From assembly GCA_940337035.1 (NCBI GenBank), contig CALNHX010005802.1, positions 36,518 through 100,517 of the forward strand: a stretch of 64,000 nucleotides of DNA, read 5' to 3'. The translations under genes and the position numbers were made by a program. Position 1 is the stretch's first letter, and every line of letters starts with the position of its first letter. The notes beneath the pieces were generated by a model that worked only from the letters and a program-made list of their open reading frames with translations, did not search any database and had not been told where the DNA came from. Origin of the DNA: Agriotes lineatus. Taxonomy: Eukaryota > Arthropoda > Insecta > Coleoptera > Elateridae. Shown piece by piece: positions 22,887 to 34,275 of this stretch.

Positions 22887-25800
22887 GTAGGAATTTGCCT
22901 AAAAATTGAGCTTTAGTGTTCGGAAAAACGACTTAAATCAAAGATTAAACCTTGCCGAAGAGGCCTAGCGCTTGTCCAACAGTCCAATTACTTCGTGGTT
23001 TTTTAAAATCGAACGGCGTCACCAGGTTTTAGGGCGAAATCGACCAGAAACAGTTGTGATCGACGTTCATCGAAACAATCAAGAGGTGGTCTGACGTCAT
23101 CCTAAAAACAATCAAGGCGATGTTTTAATAGTTGCCAAACGAGAATATTCAAATAATTTACCTGACGCGTTTTCACAGTAGTTCACGTTTTTAAACGTTC
23201 AATTTCAGGCTGTACGAAAAAAACATTTTGTGTTCATCTGTCAATTTACGAGATTGTGAATTTTATCTACTAATAACGAGCAAACGAGCTACGCTGAGAC
23301 AAATAACATACAATTTGAGATTATAGTCCATTTATGAATCCAACCCATAAAATAAGAAGCCTTGTGTGCCGAGAGCTAGCGTGATCAGTATTGCAGTTGA
23401 ATAAAATAGAAAGAGGGGCATTCAACCATTTTATTTGTGCGATTAATTATTACAGTTCATTTTAACCAGCCTTATTTTACTGATAGGCAAACTATGAGCA
23501 TAGTATAAAAATATAAACCGAGACTTGTGTGTGTACTTAGATCTTTGCCCGTACATATTAACTTATATTATTTTAATACCAAAATAAATAAATTGCAAAC
23601 AAGCACCAGATCACGGGTTCCTTTGCAATGTATCTCGCCGTCGCCACAAATGCGACATTCTGACATCAACCCGGACGATTTACAATCAGCCCAAGTAGAA
23701 GTATTTATAATTGCATGGGCTTTTGTTGTATCGCAAAGTGCGCCCATATCCGAGTATTTTGGCCGTTTGAATGTAAGTACTGCTCTTTTAATTGGCGTTT
23801 TGTGCCCTATTTTATTGCAAAATTATTGGCATCTTCAATGTGTTGTCCTTGCTTGTCGTTTAATAATACTTCCTATTCTGCAATTGACTAGATACAAGTA
23901 TAGTTAGCTAGTTTGTAACTACGATGACATCATCTAAGAGTCAGTGCTAATTTTAACGTATTTATGTCACTTGCGTTTTGCATTATTCAATAGATAATTT
24001 CTAAAGTTGCCGTCTTGTTTTTCTGTGTACTTGGTAGTATTTATTGTAATAGTGGCTGACAGCAAACGGATTCAGAATCAAGCAAGGTAAGTTGCCGTTT
24101 GCGAGACCTGGTTACACATCAACTTCAAGAAGTGATATTGTGACGATTTCCGCTTTCTGCTTCAAGTTCTCGAGGTGTTAATGCGGATTGAGTTAAGAAC
24201 TTGTGGCGCTCTATTGAAATAACGTATTTAATTAAATGCCCCCTGGCGTAGCGTCTCACTCCTGTATCCCGACTGCAATCTAACCGTACAGTCGTTGTGA
24301 CGAAATGCTAGGGTCGTGTAGCTATTTGAGTAATCAAAACATCCGATGTAACACCTCATTGAGGGGATTTTGGTATTTCCATTTCAGTCAAGCGACGTCC
24401 TAGCTTCCTCAGGATGACGAGAGCTTAGTTTGGTTGTAAGTACCATTTTATTATTTAACAATAGTTCTTGTTATTACTATGAAATCAATCCGACAAAATA
24501 ATTTTCATTGTTTGCTTGCTTGACGCCACTTTGAGAGCAAACCCGTGGGCCGAATTGGCTGATTTTGGTGTCAATCGACTCAGGGCGACGCAAGTAAGCC
24601 GCTAGCAAAGGTTTCAAATGTTTGTAAGTGACTTTTTTATGTGGATTTTGTTGTTGATAGCTACCCTCAAAATTAACTCGACACAAAATGGATCACTCTT
24701 GTACAAATTGCATTAAATGAATTACATATTTCGCGCTCAATTTGCGTGCAGAACGCTAGTACTTAATATTTTAGCGACTTGGTGTGTTTGTTGTTTTGGC
24801 GAGAAACTTACTTCTTCATTCCATGCAGTACATACATTTAAAGGGATATTGTACGATATACTTTATTTCATAAAATATATTCTAAATCACGTCCAGTCAT
24901 ATGAGATTAATATTCTGAATTGGAAAGCAACATATGATTACTAGCTGTTGGTTGTGTAAATTACAACAGTAATTCACAGTGGGTCCGGCGACATACGAAA
25001 CACAGGAAAATTCATTAATTTGTGTTAGAATTAAACATAATGGAATTGTCAGCAAAAACGAACCGTATTCTAACACATCCAAATTGAAAAAACTGCGTCG
25101 TTAAATATTTGAGGAGGAAGATGTAAATGATTAAATTTTATGCGGGAAAAAGGCGAGATCCGACTAAGCGACGCTGCACAATGCATATTGTGCAAAAACG
25201 ACTTATACCCTAAACAAAATTAATGTTTGGTGTTTTCTTATATTCCATATGCCATTAGACACACTGTACATTTGAATAAGTTATTTAGCCTTTTATAAAT
25301 CTACAACAATTTTGATTAAATATAAATGGTAAACAACAGACTCTTTAGCCAGTAAAAATTATTAATTTAATTCCATTTCGAAATAATGTTTTGAAACCAG
25401 CACATAAACGTTACTCATGCGTGAACGACAGTCTCTGAAATTTGGTCTTCGAGGCCAAACCTCCTCATTATCAGCTTTGGCAATTTCGTTTGGCGTATGA
25501 ACCCGCAAACACAAGGGAGCATAAATTTGGTTATCACGCAGTGTCCACCGAGATGAATTTGAATGCCAAATAAGATGGAGGTCCCAGCTGCATCATCTAC
25601 TTAGTTTCCTACGTTTTTGTTGCGCTTCCGTGCCCTGTCGGCAGCTTTAGCTAAACCCCTTGTTGATCAAGGAAGCAGAATAATCAAATAAGAACCCCGT
25701 TAAATTGCCCTACCTTATGCGCGTAGAGCATGATGACCTTTACATATTATTTAGTAAATTGTTAATGACTGAAACCTACAATCTACTGAAGGTATCGTGT

Positions 25801-28281
25801 TTGTAGTTGCGTGATCTTAATAATGGGCTGTATGAAACACAATGTTTTGAGACAAACTACTGGATTTAAATAATAGCGATGGGAAGAATAAAATTACTTT
25901 TGTTTAAACTATTATGATTGCATTGAATTTTCAATTCACCCGAAATGACCAACAAATCCCACTAAGGTAGGCTAAAATGTGTTCCAAGCTTGACATTTTG
26001 GATCTCAAATTGAATGTTATTGCTCCAACATTCTACAAAATTAATCAACAGTTTGGGTATTTTGTTTTATTGAATAAATTAATTAATTGAAAGCCACGTG
26101 TCACGATAAAAACCTTCATACAGTACATAGGGCCAAATAGGATCTAAGAAAGTGATATTGTAAAAAATTTAAATATTTTTTCCATTTTTTCGTAGTATTT
26201 ATGCAAGCAGACAGACTTCAAGGTTAAAAGTTAAGTTTTGTACACCCACATGATTTTTGTTATTATAGCATTATCTAAATATGTGCAGTTTTATCTCCAC
26301 CAAATACCCCAACCATCATTATATTAAAAGATGGGACAGCTAGTCTTACTGATATTCGGTAGCTCAATAATAACATAATTTCATTAAGGTGATATTAATT
26401 ATTTGTATTTCAATTAAGTGATAAATAAAACTCACACTGGAAACCTTAATTTATAATGGGATTAAAATCACACAATTTCTTTTCATTGAAAAGTGACAAT
26501 CAGCCACTTTACTTTCTGTTTATTCTAATAACGGTAAGTAGTTTAATGACGAAGCAAAGGTATGCACAAACAGCTGACTGACCGGCTATTAAAGAACATG
26601 AATAAGGTTCAATAAAACTACTAAAAGAAAATTCCAAGGTGGAACTTAGTTGGGCAACGTAGGTATGCCATCTTTGGCATATGGACTTATGATGTGCAAA
26701 GATAAGCGGGAAGGTGTAAAATTGTGAGCATTATTGGAAGCTGCTACGTTGGAATAATCGGTGGACTTCTTATAAACTGAGAATAAAAGTTATGAAGTTA
26801 TTTATAAGGAGGATTCATATTTTGTAAAATGTGGGAACTGATATTCGTTAGAAAATAGATTTCAATCTCAAATTTTGCCTTATACAGTAGTGTGTAATAT
26901 ATCCGTTAGCTACTTAATAATATATCGGTAAAATAAAAAGACTAATTTTGTATTACAGTGAGCGCCAGGCTCAAATAAAACAAAACTATATAATAGATAA
27001 TTTATTTCAATGATAATAATTCAATTGTGTAAGAATTATAAGTATTTAATATTACTTATTAATCTGACAAATTCAAAACCTCATGAAAATGTGTATTCTC
27101 AACTAGATGTTTTGAGTGTAATAGTCTATGATGGGTAACATTATTAAAATTGCTTAGAAAGAGTAACACAAAGTCTAATTTTCAATTTTGTATCTTGTTT
27201 TTCCAGTGTAGTCATTAACACAATTAAATAATATCAAAGCTACTATACGGCAAGTAAGTACATAATCTTGGCAATCGATGTCTTCTTCAAACGTAATACG
27301 TCAAGTTAGATAAAAGACAACAGCTATGCTGCCCAACACACAAGAGCACCCGCCACAGATTCGGAGTTCATAAAGCACCCACAGACGAGAGTGAAACGAT
27401 ACCTGCACCGAAGAACCTCCAAAACCAAACGGATTAAGTATACTAGTAAATCCAGTCGCTAAATAAAGCTATAAAGTACCTGTAAGTACTTTTAAGGCTA
27501 ATCTATGAAATTATTTTACCCCTCACCACTTAGCAAACTTACTAATAACAATTCTTGTACACTTCTGTTCACCAATATTTACTAATCAGCATTTCGTTTT
27601 TGTCTCCCTAGTCGAGAGCGTCAAAACTTCCTAACAACTTGTGTTTTTTAATTGCAATAATTCAATTATGGGTTTTGTCAGACAGAATGGTTATGTTTAC
27701 GTGTAGTACAAAAAAGCGTAAAATTGCCCATTTAACTTAACAAAGCCAAAACTGAACAGTAAAGGATATTACAGTAACTAAGCTGGGTGCTTAAAAATGG
27801 GTTTAATAAAAAACGATAAACAGTCTTTAATTTTCCTTAAAAGCTAAATAAACAAATATTTGATATGTTAAATTAATTGTATTGTATTCACTCTTAAAGA
27901 GTAAATAAATTCTTTATTAAAGTAATATTTAAAAAAGAATGTGTTGTTAATTGACACATACTTAGTGATGGAGTGTCAGCATCCTTGAATGTGTTGTACT
28001 TGGTGAAAAATGCTGTTATGAAATTATTGGTGTTCCTCAAGTAGCTGTAGCAGAGAACTTCTTAATAGCAAAAAACTTCTAAATAGTAAAGAGCTTCCTA
28101 AATAAATTTAGACTAATATCGTATATGCAAGATTAGATTAAAATCTTCGTTTGAAAGATAAGATTAATGACTAATAAATTAAACCACGTAATGCCTAATT
28201 AGAAATATGCTGAGAAGTGATAATCACATAACCTGTTGAGTTGAAAAATTGAGGGAACTGCAACGTTCATTTTATATTTTA
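22887..28281. other. Long AT-rich stretch, possibly intronic
   Basis: No transposon coding sequence recognised over about 5.4 kb. Possible exon-like spots: an open frame at 23527-23772 ending at a perfect donor (AAT|gtaagt) with a hydrophobic VEVFIIAWAFVV segment; a 69-codon minus frame at 24477-24686; a GC-richer island at 27320-27440. None has a recognised domain. Otherwise empty. Confidence 0.35.
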
Positions 28282-28970
28282 AAAATCTGGTGTGATACAC
28301 TCACACAACTTCCTTTTACAGTGATCTTATAATTAGTCAAAAATTTCATTTTTAATTTTTAACCATTTGTTAAAAATTTCCAAAAATTACAAATTCTACA
28401 AAAACGGTACAAAATCGAGTGTTAGTTGAAGAGACAAATTTTCTCTAGAATTTTAAGGTGAATTCAAAAATGTAATAATATACCGGGTGTTTTATTTAAA
28501 ATAGGAGTTAATATAAAAAATAGAAAAAAAAACAAAAGAAACCCACTTTAGAAGTATTCAACTGGAAAATCACCTATCTCACATCAATACACATTAAAAA
28601 TGTAAGAAAAATGTAAAATTAAAAAAAAATCGTTAGAGCCGTTTTTGAAAAAATCGAAAAAAACTGAAAAATCACAAGAGTAAACACCTACTTCCGGTTA
28701 TGCGATTTTCTTCAAAAGCTTGCTGTCTCATCTACATAGTACACAAAACTTATATATGAAGTTTCAATGCCATACCTCTTTTCGTTTTTGAGATATTCTG
28801 TTCACAGACACACATACACACAGACAGACAGACAGACAGACACACAGACCAATGAAAAAAAATATGTTTTTTGGGATCAGGGGACTCTAAAACGTGAAGA
28901 TCTGTTGAAAACTCAATTTCGAATTCTTGGGGTGAATCCAATACTTCCTTTATAGTAGTAAAAGGAAGTA
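28282..28970 (+). repeat. ACTTCC-family repeat, full-length reference copy
   Basis: 5' end tctggtgtgatacactcaca includes a small hairpin (gtgtga...tcacac), then acttccttttac about 20 nt in. The 3' end has acttcctttatagtagtaaa followed by aggaagta, a hairpin whose right side is the reverse complement of acttccttttac. An ACAGACAGAC microsatellite lies at 28806-28848. No coding capacity: the 62-63 codon frames near the 3' end exist only because the repeat is open there. Confidence 0.85.
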
Positions 28971-29427
28971 AAAATAGAAAAAAAAAAACAAAAGAAACCC
29001 ACTTTAGAAGTATTCAACTGGAAAATCACCTATCTCACATCAATACACATTAAAAATGTAAGAAAAATGTAAAGTTTAAAAAAATCGTTACAGCCGTTTT
29101 TGAAAAAATCGAAAAAAACTGAAAAATCACAAGAGTAAACACCTACTTCCGGTTATGCGATTTTCTTCAAAAGCTTGCTGTCTCATCTACATAGTACACA
29201 AAACTTATATATGAAGTTTCAATGCCATACCTCTTTTCGTTTTTGAGATATTCTGTTCACAGACACACACACAGACAGACAGACAGACACACAGACAGAC
29301 AGACCAATGAAAAAAAATATGTTTTTTGGGATCAGGGGACTCTAAAACGTGAAGATCTGTTGAAAACTCAATTTCGAATTTTTGGGGTGAATCCAATACT
29401 TCCTTTATAGTAGTAAAAGGAAGTAAA
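28971..29427 (+). repeat. Tandem duplicate of the ACTTCC-family 3' two-thirds
   Basis: Repeats 28514-28970 nearly exactly with a period of about 457 bp, differing mainly in the length and phase of the CAGACAGA tract. It lacks the 5' 230 bp. The 3' hairpin is present again at the end. Confidence 0.85.
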
Positions 29428-29451
29428 AAAGTATTGTTCATTTCTAGTTAA

Positions 29452-29870
29452 CCCTAGAACGCATAGGTGGCGTCCTATGAGACACCACCTTAGAGTCCCT
29501 GTATATAGGTTACTAAGAGTTGGGCAAACAACGGGATATCTTTTGATTGGTTTGGATCACTTTTTACAAGGCATGTGTGATAAATGTGGCCTTTTTACAT
29601 ATTTTATAACATGTTACGACTGATAGTTCCACACATGCAATTCCAAATTTTAACTAAATGGCCGCATATTTCTAATAGTTGGTTTTAGAGATCCTAAGAA
29701 TGATCAATACTTTGAAAACTCTCCCATCAAAAGTAAGTTAGCAAGATTGGTTCCCATAACCTCCTTGTTCGACATATGTCAAATATATAATTTGGATCAA
29801 AAATTTATGTCAAATCAGGCTGTTTGCTCAACTCTTAGTAAACTATATACAGGATCTCTACACCACCTAT
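29452..29870. mobile_element. piggyBac-like MITE flanked by TTAA
   Basis: TTAA at 29448-29451 is followed by ccctagaacgcataggtggc, and TTAA at 29871-29874 follows ctacaccacctat. Inverted repeats continue inward: gtatataggttactaagagt near 29500 pairs with actcttagtaaactatatac near 29831. CCCTAG termini and TTAA targets are piggyBac hallmarks. The right terminus lacks the ccctagaacg part. No transposase. Confidence 0.75.
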
Positions 29871-30150
29871 TTAACTATCTAGTTTTTAGTGATTTGCTGT
29901 TATGTTATCATATTCATATTTTCAGTACCTCTCCAGAAGATTATTGTTGATATATCCCTTTCATTTTTAATTTTCAAAAATTGTTACAAGCTTTATAATT
30001 AGTTTTTTTAGTTACTTGGTGCATGGCCGACTAAATTAAATACTATGGCCTGCACATAGGGAACACCCCCTAGAGACATCTATTGATTAATACTGAAACG
30101 TAGATTATTTATGGCGGCAAATTTAAATATTTGACATATGGAATAAAATA

Positions 30151-32272
30151 CCGTCAACCGGGGCTAGGTGAATTTGCTGGGCCAAAGTGGATCACAACTT
30201 TCTGCTGTATTAAAAATGCACAATCGAAAACCTGTAACGTGCTTGCCAGTTTTGCCGGCGCAAGTCAGTCTTGTCTTTATCTATGAATCAGTTTAACACA
30301 GAATGGTGGTTGTGCTCACGTGTTAATTTTCATAAACAAAGGTAAGTTTGCATAAAACACTATACATTCTAAAATTCCGAAATGTAGATTTACCGAAACC
30401 TCAAAATTCGTTTATTTGCACAGACGATCTGTTAATATTTATGTGTATTTGACCCGCGCATATCCATAACCTAACCTCTTGGGACAAATTAGATCTCATC
30501 AAAAAATTGTTTTTAGTCTCCTAATCCTCTTTTATTATTAAAATGGTTGATGCATTTTATTAAAATTTTGGTATTTCCAGTGTCGTTTCATATGGAGATT
30601 AGGGGAAAGTTTTCAAAGTGGAAACTGAACGTTTTTGTTTTACAAATTTGTTCCAGATGGTTGGTAAATATCAAAAGAAACTAGGCAAATACGGCAAAAG
30701 GAGCTACGACCCCGTGCATTTAGAGAATGCTGTAAGAGATGGAATGTCAATAAACTGTTGACCGTTTACCACCTTATGTTGTCTATACGGCAAAACACAT
30801 GTATGAGGGCTGGAAAGAAGGTGGGCTCGATGGTTCAAGGTACAATAGAACTTTAAGTGGCTGGTTTGATTCTGATGTCTTCGAAGATTGGTTCTTTTCC
30901 ATAATGCTATCCTATTTTAGGAAGGTCGATGGCAAAAAAGTCTTAATCGGTGATAATTTGAGCAGTTATATCACAGTAAACGTTCTCCAGATATGCGAGA
31001 ATAACGACATCCGTTTTGTTCTATTGCCACCAAATTCAACCCACATGCTACAGCCATTGGACGTAGCTTATTTTGCACTGCTCAAATGTAAGTGGAGAGA
31101 AGTCATGGAGGAGTGGAAATTGAAGAATTCTTAGGTTTTACCCAAGACAATTTTTCCCGCCAAACTTAAAAATGCTGTTTTGAGACTCGAGCAACACTTG
31201 AGTGCAAATGCTCAAGCTGGGTGCAAAGCCTGTGGAATTGTGCCTTTTGAGCCAGAAGCAGTTTTATCAAAGATTAAAACAAAAAATGGGATTCAAGAAG
31301 CACGGAATTCCTGGACAGATGTAATCGTAAACCATATGGACCAACTGAAGACCGGCTACGCGACTACACCAAAAAGGGGCAAGAAGATGTCTGTACCTGC
31401 TGGGGAAAGCATTGGTGTCTTCGACCTAGCTGTAAAAAGACCTGAAAAGGGAAAGCAGGTTAAGAAAAAAACATTAAGAAGATGAGAAGTCCCAGCATCA
31501 GTAGTGCCAGTGATATCAATGATCGTGATATCGATGCTGATTTCGACGAGGTTGAGGAAGATGAGGATCTACAAACTGGTATTATAAGAAATGCTGCAAA
31601 AGATATGAACAGCATGTACGAAATTGGTGAATCATCTAAGACCATAACAAAACCAGACCCATTTCCGGAAACCTTTGAAAAGGACGAATTTGTTATTGCA
31701 AAGTTTGAGACTAATAAACGAGACCGTCACTTCATTGGAAAGATTGTGGAGGTGGGTGAAGAAGAATTTACTGTTAGCACTTTGCAAAAGAAGAGCTGAA
31801 CCAAAGAATATATCTTCATTTATCCTCAGAATATAGATATTTCCTCCATATTGCGTGGGCAAATAGTGAGGAAAATCACAATTAAACATTCCCGAAGAAG
31901 TCGCTACGTCTTTCACCTGAGGAACAACGAAGCAGAAATCTTGTGTGTTTTTTATCTATTTTTTAGAGTTCTTTGTTAGTATTTTTCATTAATTTTTCGT
32001 TATGCCTAGGTATATTTTATAAGTATGTACCTACCTACTAACAGAATTTAATTTTTTGTTGATAAAGACATATTTTGACTGTATAGACAGAGAATGAGAA
32101 TAAAGGACTTCTTTTTGAAGTTTTCCATTGATTTTAATGATTTACATTGATTTTTTCCCTACGAAATCTTTCAATTTTTATTTAATTTTGATGCACTTTA
32201 TCCAGCATATTATGTTTAAAGTTAAATTTGTATGATTTTAAATGTGTGATTCACTTTACCCGGAATTATGGA
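30151..32272 (+). mobile_element. pogo/Tigger-like element inside the P-like element
   Basis: Flanked by TA at 30149-30150 and about 32273. The left end ccgtcaaccggggctaggtg and the right end (tcactttacccggaattatg, reverse) are imperfect inverted repeats. It carries a defective DDE transposase (30657-31799). The right boundary is approximate. Confidence 0.65.
30657..31799 (+). pseudogene. DDE_1 (pogo/Tigger-like) transposase, internally deleted
   Basis: A cut-and-paste transposase of the DDE_1/CENP-B-like group. From ATG at 30657 the frame MVGKYQKKLGKYGKRS is the N-terminal helix-turn-helix start, stopping after MSINC. The sequence then jumps to the end of the catalytic core (30799 on): RYNRTLSGWFDSDVFEDWF, LIGDNLSSYI with the second catalytic Asp, and LPPNSTHMLQPLDVAYF. 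The first catalytic Asp region is missing, so a large internal deletion must have occurred. An in-frame TAG at 31132 separates this from RLEQHLSANAQAGCKACGIV in the same frame, and a frameshift near 31480 leads to the C-terminal tail ending FIGKIVEVGEEEFTVSTL. Non-functional. Confidence 0.85.
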
Positions 32273-32811
32273 TAAAGTTGAATTTTGAAATGCAACCCAA
32301 ATTACAGATATCATTGCCACCTAGATTGCCTCATTTATTATGAGGCAAAAACAGATCACAGTAATATCATGAACGCTGACACATGACAACTGTCACAGAA
32401 TTAATTCGAGAACGACACATTTTTATTTTCGTACATGTACAGGAAACAAACTCAACCAAACATAAAAAATTAAATAACTTTATCGTCGTGTATAAATACA
32501 ATATTTTTTTCTATAGCAAGAACTTTAACAATTTCAAAAGAAAATAACGACAGTCAATCACATTTCAAAATGTCAGTAGCTAGATTGGGTTGCTTCGATA
32601 ATACGAAGCTGTAATATTTAATTTAAACAAAAGTTAGAAAATTAAATTACTTTATCTATCCTTGATGTTAAAGTGCTACTTTATCTACCCTTCTGTTAAA
32701 GTAAAACTTGACCTTTTGTTTTGAGTTGATAAAAGCACACTTTAACATGTGCTCTAGAAAAAAATTATAAATTCCCTGTTTTAAATTATCAACAGTAATA
32801 TCCCAAGTGCA
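32273..32811. other. Non-coding remainder of the P-like element
   Basis: Between the Tigger-like insertion and the P transposase end. Contains repeated ttaaagtg/tttatctac motifs near 32650-32740 that resemble the foldback termini at 2141. No coding. Confidence 0.4.
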
Positions 32812-33379
32812 TTAAATTAGCCGATTAAATTTTGACGTTTTCTGTCTGAATGTTGTGCTAAGAAATATGTCCCTCAACAAGAATCCTGAAGACAGTTGGA
32901 ATTCTTCTTCTAATAACGTTGATTCTGACTGCTCCTTTTCATCCACGTTAGAGGCCAACATATCCTGAGTAATACAGTTCTTTTCCTCATCAAGTTTTAG
33001 AGGGGTGGCTAGACATGCCTCGGAAGCTTCTTGTGCGTTTTTATTAACTGTAAAAATTACAGCGGAATGTTTGCCTAAAATATACCATCGTAAGTGATAT
33101 TTAATATCAAGGGCAGTGGGGTGGTCGTTTTGACAGCCCATTCCGCTAACATAAGAAAATAAGTTCTCAACTACATCCTGATTTAGATGGTACATGAGTA
33201 TCTACTCCAAATCGTACTTTGATTTTAGATAGATAATTTATTTACATACAAAATATACATACACAATATATATACAATATGAAATACATACAATAGGTAG
33301 GTACCTAGGTGCCAGAGAGTAGTATTTCTATATAATATTCAAACAGAACTAAAATACACATTTTTAAATTAAATTTTTA

Positions 33380-33517
33380 TAGTATATTATGATACTAGTG
33401 TATAAGTACACTTTTAAAGCACGTGCTACGAGTTTTAAGGCACAACGCGCGAGCGGAGTGCTTTCAACGTCGCTAGTCCTTTAATGGCTCTTATACACGT
33501 GCATCATACGCTATTAT
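33380..33517. repeat. Foldback repeat inside the P-like element
   Basis: atagtatattatgatactag on the left and the reverse complement of cacgtgcatcatacgctatt on the right form about 28-bp imperfect arms; the centre is GC-rich (cacaacgcgcgagcggag). Layout resembles the second module of the element at 2953-3216. Confidence 0.55.
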
Positions 33518-34025
33518 TTCTATGATCGTAATAGAAATATAAAAACTTAGTTTGATGATACTTTTTTCGTCACATTGTGTTAGATATTCTAGGTTATGTT
33601 GATATTCAAACTTACGGCAAAGCGTGTTTTAATAAATTATTAAAATACTCCTGCAATGGCAACGTGTTAAAGACGTAATTCGAGCACTAATATTAAGAGT
33701 GCTACAAACGTCACTTTCGACACTGGAAACTGTTCAAAAAGTTGTCATTTTGACACGATCGTAGAAAAAATACATTTACATATAAAAGGTCTAGATTATA
33801 CAAATTTAATTCTAAAATAAAGAGAAGTCACAACTTTCAGCTAATAGCTACATTAAAAAGGAGAGACTACAAGTTATATGCTACAAAACAGATTAGAATT
33901 TTCTACAATAAAGAGTTTGCTATCTGAAAGCATTCCGTTAATATTATGACATCATGAAATATTAAATTGTTCCATTAATATAAACAACTGGTCTATATTC
34001 TTATTTATACTTCTAATGTTAATAT

Positions 34026-34275
34026 GGGCCGGCAGTACGGCTGAGTGGTGATGCATCTCTCACGGCACTTGCAAAAGTTAAGCACCAGTCTGCTCGGTCA
34101 GAACTTGGATGGGTGACCAGCTGGAGAGCGGGCGTAGTGTTCTAGCCAGACTGGCTCCACTACCTCAAGTACCTCCGCCGAATTTAAAAATGCACACACC
34201 TTCAGCGGCTCGGTGCGCCCGGCACCCCGACACTGTAACGGTATAAGGGGTTACAGATTATGTATGTATGTTAAT
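34026..34275 (+). mobile_element. 5S rRNA-derived SINE with ATGT tail
   Basis: aaaagttaagcaccagtctg then ggtcagaacttggatgggtg then accagctgg reproduce the 5S promoter A and C boxes. The body is GC-rich and the copy ends ggggttacagattatgtatg with a short (atgt)n tail. It interrupts the P-like transposase between coding blocks, so it is younger than the P-like copy. Confidence 0.85.

Noticed and set aside
28750..29441. Repeated 62-78 codon frames with Val/Cys or Thr/Asp runs
   Set aside because: They translate the CAGACAGA microsatellite and flanks of the ACTTCC repeat; frames are not conserved between copies.
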